The translations under genes were made by a program, and so were the position numbers. Below the pieces are notes generated by a model that saw nothing but the letters and a program-made list of their open reading frames with translations, did no database searches and was not told the origin of the DNA. Below, piece after piece: positions 58,014 to 64,000 of a stretch of 64,000 nucleotides of DNA. The DNA is from Sphingomonas sp. 3P27F8 (GTDB lineage Bacteria; Pseudomonadota; Alphaproteobacteria; Sphingomonadales; Sphingomonadaceae), in assembly GCF_005502745.1 (NCBI RefSeq), contig NZ_SCNL01000013.1, positions 61,600-125,599 on the forward strand, in the 5' to 3' direction. Numbering within the stretch: position 1 is the first letter of the stretch; each line of letters opens with the position of its first letter.

Positions 58014-58929
58014 GAGTATCTTGCCGATCAAGGGACTTGGCTGCCATTCTAGCCAGCGCGAGCGCACCGAACAGACCCGCATCGTCGCCCAGCATGGGCG
58101 GGTGTATGAGTGTCAGCGCTTCTCCCGGTGCGACGATGTATCCACCGGCCATACGGTCCGCGCACCGGCGAACCCCATCGAGCAGTCCACGCGTCCCCAT
58201 AACTCCGCCGCCGAAAACGATCCGCGCCGGAGACAACGTCGCAAGAAGGGAAGACGCGAGCCAGCCGAGGTACCAGGCGACAATGTCATGCGCGGGATGG
58301 GCGCTGTCGAGTTCCGACAATGAACGGCCCCATTGCGCTGTGATGGCGGGTCCGCTCGCCAGACCTTCCAGGCAGGCACCGTGGTACGGGCAGCAGCCTG
58401 GAAAGTCTTGGTCGAGCCGATGCCTCGGCGGCACAAGATGACCCATCTCTGAATGACGTGCGCCGATCAAGGATTTGCCGCCCACCACCGCACCGCCGCC
58501 GATGCCCGTTCCCACCGTGACGTAAACCAAGGCAGAGGGGTCCAGATCTGGGGTTGCACCCACCTCAGCTAGGGCTGCGGCGTTTACGTCCGTGTCGATC
58601 TCGAGCGGTAGGTCGAACGCCTCGAGGAGCGGCCCAACTATCGACACGCCGCTCCATTTCGGTTTGGGCGTCGAGAGCAGCCTCCCCCAGTCGGGTCGCG
58701 AACGATTGAGACTGATCGGGCCAAAGCTCGCAACCCCGAGAGAAGTGATCCTGCCGTGTGATTCCTCTGAAGCGAGAAGGAAGCTGACTACCTCTGCTAA
58801 TGTGATGGCTGGCTCTTGGGTCGGTATGCGCAGACGGCACAGCCACCGACCTTCCTCGTCGGCCAGCCCGCAGACGAACTTGGTGCCACCGGCTTCCACG
58901 CAGCCGTAGAGCTTGGTTCCAGCATTCAC
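57994..58929 (-). CDS. ROK-family sugar kinase (probable fructokinase)
   Basis: A 311-residue cytosolic kinase. The N-terminal phosphate loop is CVEAGGTKF, the nucleotide site VYVTVGTGIGGGAVVGG, and the zinc-cluster region GCCPYHGACLEGLASGPA resembles ROK fructokinases. Fructose kinase activity would fit the GH68 partner but is inference; glucokinase or mannokinase activity cannot be excluded. The GTG at 58929 overlaps the GH68 stop by four bases, which decides the start. Confidence 0.85.
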   Translation of the reverse strand: MNAGTKLYGCVEAGGTKFVCGLADEEGRWLCRLRIPTQEPAITLAEVVSFLLASEESHGRITSLGVASFGPISLNRSRPDWGRLLSTPKPKWSGVSIVGPLLEAFDLPLEIDTDVNAAALAEVGATPDLDPSALVYVTVGTGIGGGAVVGGKSLIGARHSEMGHLVPPRHRLDQDFPGCCPYHGACLEGLASGPAITAQWGRSLSELDSAHPAHDIVAWYLGWLASSLLATLSPARIVFGGGVMGTRGLLDGVRRCADRMAGGYIVAPGEALTLIHPPMLGDDAGLFGALALARMAAKSLDRQDTLRRMRG

Positions 58930-60107
58930 GGCACCGGCGCTCCGGTCACGACTGGCAGCACCGTCTCGCCATCGAAGCGCAGATGGAAGTTTGGAGCGAC
59001 AGTCCCGCCGAACAAGGCGCGCCGCTTTGCTGGATCCTTCGGTGGCTCGTGACCGGTCGCCCCGGGATAGTCGACGAAGCTGAGAACGGCGCCCTCCGCC
59101 GTCACCCACCAACAATATGCCTGGAATGGTGATTCGACCGGGTTGGCCGCCACGAGCCCGCTGCCATTGACCGGTCGCCAGGGGCCCGAGAAGCGTTCAG
59201 CCACCATCCCGTACAAGCCGGTCGGCGCACCCAACATTGGCGCATGCCGACGGCCGTGACTCGACCAGAACAGATAGTAGCGACCGTCACGATGGATAAC
59301 GTGCGGACGCTCGAGTTCGCTGTTGACGCCGATCGCCTCCACGAGCGGCGGTCTCAGCTGCCACCTCCCGTCAGTGCGGGTCGCGACGCCGATAACGCCA
59401 TCTAGGTCGTCGTCGGTCCAACCTGCGGAGCCTGAAAACAACAGGTGCTCTTCGCCGTCAGTTGGATCGATGAAAAAACTCGGATCACGGAAGGCCCAGA
59501 TCCCGCGCCGCGGCGCAACTGCCTGATCGGCGACCTTGTAGTATACGCCGTCGGCGGCGACAGATTCGACTGGGGGCGTCCAGCCGCTCAGGACCGGCTC
59601 CCCGTTGGCGAAGTCTAGCGAACCACGCGTTTCGAAGAGTCGCTGCTCGAAGGTGAGATGTCCGCCGCGCCGGCCTGTCGCCGTGAAATAGATTGTTACC
59701 GTTCGTCCGTCGTCGTCCAAGACCGAGCAGCCCGACCATTCGCGGCTGCCCGGCGTCCAGCCGACGGGGAAGACCCAGCCGTGGTCGCGCCAGCCATCGA
59801 AGCCCAGGCTCGCCATCCGGATACGCGCGATGTCATGTCGATCTTCCGGGTCTGCCAGTATTGGCGTCGCGAGGAAGAACCATAACTGACGCCCGTGGGC
59901 CTCGAACGTCACGCCGTCACTCCACGCTAGCTGCCACATGTCCCAGACGTCGCCGTAGGCCACGACCCTAGAAAGGGAGAGATCGCTAATGAGGGGAAGT
60001 CGCAATTCGAGTTGGTGGTTCGCCAGCCGAAGCGCGCCAGCGTCTAAGTGTGTAGTGCTGGTGCACTCGGCCCCAGCCCTTGAGACATTGGCTGACGCAT
60101 CGGACAT
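58926..60107 (-). CDS. GH68 family beta-fructosidase (levansucrase/invertase type), no signal peptide
   Basis: A 393-residue enzyme of glycoside hydrolase family 68. The nucleophile region is VWDMWQLA with D56; the transition-state stabiliser is D208 in FRDPSFF; the acid/base is E266 in ELERPHV. GWTPGSREWSGCSVL and RYYLFWSSHG fit the propeller. GH68 enzymes cleave sucrose and transfer or release the fructosyl unit. Here the N-terminus (start ATG 60107; a TTG lies at 60119) has no signal peptide, so the enzyme is probably cytosolic, unlike typical levansucrases. It shares an operon with the ROK kinase. Confidence 0.88.
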   Translation of the reverse strand: MSDASANVSRAGAECTSTTHLDAGALRLANHQLELRLPLISDLSLSRVVAYGDVWDMWQLAWSDGVTFEAHGRQLWFFLATPILADPEDRHDIARIRMASLGFDGWRDHGWVFPVGWTPGSREWSGCSVLDDDGRTVTIYFTATGRRGGHLTFEQRLFETRGSLDFANGEPVLSGWTPPVESVAADGVYYKVADQAVAPRRGIWAFRDPSFFIDPTDGEEHLLFSGSAGWTDDDLDGVIGVATRTDGRWQLRPPLVEAIGVNSELERPHVIHRDGRYYLFWSSHGRRHAPMLGAPTGLYGMVAERFSGPWRPVNGSGLVAANPVESPFQAYCWWVTAEGAVLSFVDYPGATGHEPPKDPAKRRALFGGTVAPNFHLRFDGETVLPVVTGAPVP

Positions 60108-60158
60108 TCCATTCCCCAATCTGAACCAGATGACAGGCCAGACCCGTCACTTTTCTGT

Positions 60159-60172
60159 TGCAATGCATTGCA
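60159..60172. promoter_or_regulatory. LacI-type operator 2 (perfect palindrome)
   Basis: TGCAATGCATTGCA, identical to the core of operator 1, lies 52 bp above the GH68 ATG on the minus strand. The centre is 27 bp from operator 3. Confidence 0.72.
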
Positions 60173-60184
60173 GAAGTATGCATT

Positions 60185-60200
60185 TTGCAATGCATTGCAA
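60185..60200. promoter_or_regulatory. LacI-type operator 3 (perfect palindrome)
   Basis: TTGCAATGCATTGCAA is a perfect 16-bp palindrome containing the same 14-bp core, 47 bp before the TonB receptor ATG. A TTGCAA at its left edge could also act as a -35 element, so binding would block the promoter. Confidence 0.72.
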
Positions 60201-60246
60201 GACCGAATCATACGGTCGTGACGTTGGAAGGGGAGGATGCATCGCC

Positions 60247-62406
60247 ATGAAGAAACTGTCGTTAGCCGCCTGTGTATCGCTTATCGCAATCAGCGCTCAA
60301 GCGGATGCGCAGACCGCTGCCGCGCCCCGCAACGCGACCACAACCGCCCCAGACAGCCCTGCCGACAATCAATCCGCAGACATCGTCGTCACCGCATCGA
60401 AATCGGGCGCCGCGACTCTGATCGCAAGCCCGCTCGCTATCCAGGCGATCGGCGGCGCTGAACTCGAGAGGAAGCAGATCACCAACCTCGACTCTCTCGT
60501 AACGGCCGTACCCGGTGCATCGCAAAGTGAACAGGTCGGCGAGTTCCTCAGGAGTTACTCCATTCGCGGGTCGGGTAGCGGTGGCGGCATTGGCGATCCC
60601 CTCGTTGGCTTCTACGTCGACGAGATCCCTTACGCCACGCCGAACGCGCAGTTCGCGCCCACCGTGCGCGTCTCAGACCTCGACCGCGTCGAAGTCCTGC
60701 GTGGTCCCTATGGCACGCTTTACGGTCAGGGCGCGATGGGTGGGACCATAATCTTCCACACCAAGGATCCCAGCCTGACCCGCTTTACCGGCGGCGGCGA
60801 AGCCTACATCGCGGGGATGCGAGATGCTGGCGACCCGAACTACGGCGTGTCCGGGGCGATGTCCGTTCCGTTAATCGACGGCAAGCTAGGCCTGCGCGTC
60901 AGCGGTGGATACGATTATCGCGCGGGATACGCCGATGTCTATTCGGGTGCTCCGACGGGCACCCCCCGTGCGCGAGACGCGAACGATTCCCGTCGCGGTG
61001 ACGTGCGCGCTGTGCTGCTGTTCAGGCCGGACGACAACTTCAGCGTCCGTCTCCAGTACATGCACAATGCAGGCAAGCAGGATTACAGCCAGCAAATGTC
61101 GTCGGTGTCGCCGCCGTACCTCGCCGACTGGGGGAACGTGGTGGGCTACGAGAGGGGCAGCAACGACCAGTTCGGTGCGACGATTTCCTACGATCTTGGA
61201 TTTGCGAAACTTACCAGCGCAACGTCGTTCCTCAAATTTCAGTATTCGTATCTCTACGGGTATACGTTTGTCGCCCCTCCGTTGGGCCAAGGCGCTCTGT
61301 TCAACGGATACGACGGCGAGAGCTTCTCGGAGGAACTAAGGCTTAGATCCACTGGCACCGGCCCGCTCCACTGGGTCGTCGGCGGGTATTACAACAACGC
61401 GAACAACTTCATCACACAGGGCATTAACTTCGCGGTGCCGGTATTCAACGGGAACGTATATACGAATACGAAGACCAAGAACTATTCTGGCTTCGGCGAA
61501 GTCAGTTACGACCTATTCGACGGGAAGGTCGTGCCTCTAGGCGGCCTCCGTGTTTATCACGATGACCGTACGTTCGAAGGTAGTGGGAACAGTCCGCTGG
61601 CCATTCCGACAAACGGCGGCGCAAATCCGACGGTGGTCACGTGGCGTGCAAACCTCAGCGTCCACCCCAACAAGGACATGACGATCTTCTTCAACGCGGG
61701 CACCGGGTTCCGAAGCGGGATCATCCAATCGCCGTTCCAGGTGAGTTTTCTCGCGATCGACGGAATCACAGGCAAGACGGCGCTCGATCCTGACCGGGTC
61801 CGCAACTACGAGCTTGGCTGGAAGGGCTACGTCCGAAGCGCCCGATTGCGCTACGACCTTAGCCTTTACAGCCTTACCTATGACGGCCTTCAGACTGGTC
61901 TCACAACGTCGTCGGGGATCGCGGCCTTCGCCTCATTGGGCCAGGGTCAGATCCGCGGTATCGATCTTTCGCTAGACTGGCAGCCGATCAAGGGGCTGAC
62001 GCTGGGCTTCTCGGGTGACCTGAACGACTCGAAGTACGTCAGCGTCGATCCGCAGGTGGCAGCGTTGCTGGGCGGCATCGCGCCCGGCAAGCAGCTGTTG
62101 AACACGCCATCCTACACGTTGCGCTTCGACGTCGGATACACCGGCGAGATCGCGCGCAACCTGACTCTCTACACTAACGCGTCCGCAAGCCCGACCGGAT
62201 CGCGGACGAACCAGGCGAACCAGAAGACGCCGGAATTCACTTTGGTGGACGCAATGGTCGGCCTACGCCGGGGTCCGTATTCGCTGGAACTGTTCGGGCA
62301 AAACCTGACCGATGAGCGTGGACCGTGGTTCATTCGCCCGCCAGCGTTCGTTGCCGGTCCTCTACCTCGCACGATCGGTCTGCGCTTCCGCGCGTCGTTC
62401 GACTGA
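60247..62406 (+). CDS. TonB-dependent receptor of the sugar locus
   Basis: A 719-residue outer-membrane receptor. It has a signal peptide (about residues 1-21), a TonB-box-like DIVVTASK at 45-52, a plug that includes VEVLRGPYGTLYGQGAMGGTI, and a C-terminal barrel ending in LRFRASFD. Its ribosome site GGGGAGG is strong. Adjacent to operators 2 and 3, it is probably induced with the GH68 operon. The cargo is likely an oligosaccharide or acylated sugar, not iron; no iron-related motif or partner gene is present. Confidence 0.9.
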   Translation: MKKLSLAACVSLIAISAQADAQTAAAPRNATTTAPDSPADNQSADIVVTASKSGAATLIASPLAIQAIGGAELERKQITNLDSLVTAVPGASQSEQVGEFLRSYSIRGSGSGGGIGDPLVGFYVDEIPYATPNAQFAPTVRVSDLDRVEVLRGPYGTLYGQGAMGGTIIFHTKDPSLTRFTGGGEAYIAGMRDAGDPNYGVSGAMSVPLIDGKLGLRVSGGYDYRAGYADVYSGAPTGTPRARDANDSRRGDVRAVLLFRPDDNFSVRLQYMHNAGKQDYSQQMSSVSPPYLADWGNVVGYERGSNDQFGATISYDLGFAKLTSATSFLKFQYSYLYGYTFVAPPLGQGALFNGYDGESFSEELRLRSTGTGPLHWVVGGYYNNANNFITQGINFAVPVFNGNVYTNTKTKNYSGFGEVSYDLFDGKVVPLGGLRVYHDDRTFEGSGNSPLAIPTNGGANPTVVTWRANLSVHPNKDMTIFFNAGTGFRSGIIQSPFQVSFLAIDGITGKTALDPDRVRNYELGWKGYVRSARLRYDLSLYSLTYDGLQTGLTTSSGIAAFASLGQGQIRGIDLSLDWQPIKGLTLGFSGDLNDSKYVSVDPQVAALLGGIAPGKQLLNTPSYTLRFDVGYTGEIARNLTLYTNASASPTGSRTNQANQKTPEFTLVDAMVGLRRGPYSLELFGQNLTDERGPWFIRPPAFVAGPLPRTIGLRFRASFD

Positions 62407-62409
62407 GCC

Positions 62410-62428
62410 GATGGTACTCGTTACCATC
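62410..62428 (+). repeat. GATGGTA/TACCATC hairpin between receptor and CoA-transferase genes
   Basis: A perfect seven-base stem with a five-base loop, GATGGTA-CTCGT-TACCATC, begins four bases after the receptor stop. It may slow polymerase or protect the upstream mRNA, so that the downstream gene is made at a lower level. There is no T-run, so full termination is unlikely. Confidence 0.5.
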
Positions 62429-62450
62429 TGGTACTAGGAGGGCGCGATCC

Positions 62451-63782
62451 ATGAATGTCCAGCGTCCCGACCGGGCCATTTCGTGCATCGACGCTGCCAA
62501 GACGTTGACGGCGGAGGGGGCGGCAGCGCTCGTGCCGAACGGTGCGAAGATCGTCATGGGTCTCGGGATCGCGCAACCGCCGGCTATCCTCGCAGCGTTA
62601 GCGGCGCGGGCGGAGGCCGGTAAGGTGGACAGCCTCGCGGTCTACTATCTGCTCTCGACGTCCACGGCACGCGACAGCGTATTACGCCGTGGACTGCGGA
62701 ACAGGATTACGCCTGTAAGCCTCTTTCACAGCGCCACCGAACGCGAGATGAATCGTTTGGCGGCCGCCGAAGGCTTCCCCAGCGTATCGTTTATTCCCAC
62801 CGCGTTCAGCCAAGTCCCCAGACTGCTTACCGAACAGGTTCGCGCTGACGCCCTCATTACGACCGTGTCGCCGATGGATGACGATGGCAACTTCAGCCTT
62901 GGTACGAACTGCGACTACGCTCTATCGGTCGCTCGATCTGCCTCGACCGTGATCCTAGAGGTCAACTGCAACATGCCGCGCACGCTCGGCGACTGCCTTA
63001 TCAACATAGCCGACGTCACGGCCGTCGTGAAGAACGACACGCCGCTTTTAGAGGTTCCGGATGCCACCCTCCGAGCTGAGGACAAGGCGATCGGTCAGAT
63101 CATCGCCGGCCTGATCGACGATGGTGCCTGCCTGCAGATGGGCATAGGGGCGGTCCCACAAGCGGTATGTGCGGCGCTGCGCGGACACCGGAACCTCGGC
63201 ATACATACGGAGCTTCTGACGCCTGGGCTCGCGGCGCTGATGCGCGCCGGCGTGGCCGACAATAGCCAAAAGAACCTTCATCCGGGCAAATCGATCTTCA
63301 CATTCGCTATGGGCGACCGCGAGCTCTATGATTTCCTCGATGGCAACGAGGCGCTGGAGACTTATCCCGTCGACTACGTCAACGACCCATGCGTCATCGC
63401 CCGGAACGATCGCATGGTGTCGGTCAATGCCACCCTTCAGGTCGACCTGCACGGCGCCTGCAACTCGGAATGCGTCGGCGCCGCGCAATACAGCGCGTCC
63501 GGCGGCCAGCTCGACTTCGTGCGCGGCGCCTTTGCCTCGCGGGGCGGGAAATCGATAATCGCATGCCACTCGACCGCGGCGAAAGGGACTGTGTCGAGGA
63601 TCGTCGCTCACCTCGACGGGCCGGTCACAACGCCCCGCAACGACACCCACATCGTCGTCACCGAACACGGGTGGACAGACCTGAAGGGCAAGACGCTCGA
63701 GGAGCGGTCGTTAGCTCTCATCTCAATCGCGCATCCGGATTTCCGCGAGCAGCTTGAGCGGCGCCACCGCGACGGCCTTTAA
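62451..63782 (+). CDS. Acetyl-CoA hydrolase/CoA-transferase family protein (4-hydroxybutyrate CoA-transferase-like)
   Basis: A 443-residue cytosolic enzyme. The CoA-binding loop GIGAVPQAV is at 231-239 and the catalytic glutamate E254 in IHTELLTPG, as in family I CoA-transferases; the ending includes VTEHGWTDLKGKT. It exchanges CoA between an acyl-CoA and a free carboxylic acid. The AGGAGGG ribosome site is very strong. Being downstream of the TonB receptor, it may activate the acids freed by the locus esterases; that is inference. Confidence 0.88.
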   Translation: MNVQRPDRAISCIDAAKTLTAEGAAALVPNGAKIVMGLGIAQPPAILAALAARAEAGKVDSLAVYYLLSTSTARDSVLRRGLRNRITPVSLFHSATEREMNRLAAAEGFPSVSFIPTAFSQVPRLLTEQVRADALITTVSPMDDDGNFSLGTNCDYALSVARSASTVILEVNCNMPRTLGDCLINIADVTAVVKNDTPLLEVPDATLRAEDKAIGQIIAGLIDDGACLQMGIGAVPQAVCAALRGHRNLGIHTELLTPGLAALMRAGVADNSQKNLHPGKSIFTFAMGDRELYDFLDGNEALETYPVDYVNDPCVIARNDRMVSVNATLQVDLHGACNSECVGAAQYSASGGQLDFVRGAFASRGGKSIIACHSTAAKGTVSRIVAHLDGPVTTPRNDTHIVVTEHGWTDLKGKTLEERSLALISIAHPDFREQLERRHRDGL

Positions 63783-63933
63783 TTGCCGGCTTCCAGCTTT
63801 GAGTACGGTCGGCAGCGGTGAGACCAGTACAGCGGCTTTGCTCCCCAGGAAAGCGGCGGCAGAGTCATCAACAAGGCCGACAGCCGTTGTCCGCCGTCAG
63901 CACCAATGGCACAGATTTGAGGTTGTGATTTAA
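63783..63933. other. Untranslated stretch after the CoA-transferase gene
   Basis: I see no gene or clear signal. The sequence is of mixed composition up to the inverted repeat at 63934. Confidence 0.4.
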
Positions 63934-63990
63934 GGAGGATCTGGGCTTCGTCGTAGTGACGAAGGAACGAAGATGAAGCCCAGATCCTCC
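63934..63990. repeat. 16-bp perfect inverted repeat around the start of a truncated reading frame
   Basis: GGAGGATCTGGGCTTC (63934-63949) and GAAGCCCAGATCCTCC (63975-63990) are exact reverse complements. A smaller hairpin CTTCGTC/GACGAAG (63946-63952 with 63958-63964) competes with the larger one. An ATG at 63973 opens a frame (MKPRSSNVK) that runs off the window; its first codons are the right arm, and a GGAGG site is in the left arm. This arrangement is common at the start of transposase genes or attenuated genes, but I cannot name the element. Confidence 0.45.
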
Positions 63991-64000
63991 AATGTAAAAT

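Overview
The window looks like a chromosomal segment of a GC-rich alphaproteobacterium, most probably Sphingomonas or a close sphingomonad. Pointers are the rplU-rpmA-GNAT-TetR-obgE order, a PEPxxWA sorting tail, a DUF2849 protein inside a siroheme/sulfite-reductase operon, a UPF0262 protein, HspQ, SelO, GH130 and several TonB-dependent receptors. No database search was run; all names come from motifs, lengths and gene order.

Layout. 1-49,020 is core-like, dense and mostly in short operons. It holds bacterioferritin and its ferredoxin (1.5-2.3 kb); Hpt, Der, BamB, a YfgM-like protein and PanB (2.3-7.2 kb, minus strand); tRNA-Ser(CGA); hspQ; L21/L27/ObgE; a PEP-CTERM surface protein, a serine hydrolase, a cyclopropane-fatty-acid synthase and a photolyase; a two-subunit 2-oxoacid:ferredoxin oxidoreductase; RppH; an M20 hydrolase with arginine succinyltransferase genes astA and astB (astD lies alone at 38.4 kb); a ZnuD-like TonB receptor behind a Zur-like box; RNase T2; NadC; a GT4/GH130/hydrolase cluster; SelO; an assimilatory sulfate-reduction operon (SUMT, DUF2849, sulfite reductase, DUF934, APS/PAPS reductase); DnaB; UPF0262; a GH25-like protein; and cytidine deaminase.

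49,023-64,000 is accessory in character. It opens with about 700 bp lacking a credible gene and an orphan gene, and its base and codon use looks less GC-biased. From about 52 to 63.8 kb lies a coherent sugar-utilisation locus: GPH-type symporter, two HSL-type alpha/beta hydrolases, an EstB-type serine esterase, LacI regulator, ROK sugar kinase, GH68 fructosidase, TonB-dependent receptor and acyl-CoA transferase. The same 14-bp perfect palindrome occurs three times, only in the two divergent promoter regions of this locus, and a degenerate copy precedes the lacI gene. This ties the operons into one probable LacI regulon.

The combination of sucrose/fructan cleavage, three esterases and a CoA transferase suggests, as inference, uptake and breakdown of an acylated sucrose or fructo-oligosaccharide. 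This is the best candidate for an undescribed system here. The window ends in a 16-bp perfect inverted repeat around the start of a new reading frame, possibly the edge of a mobile element.
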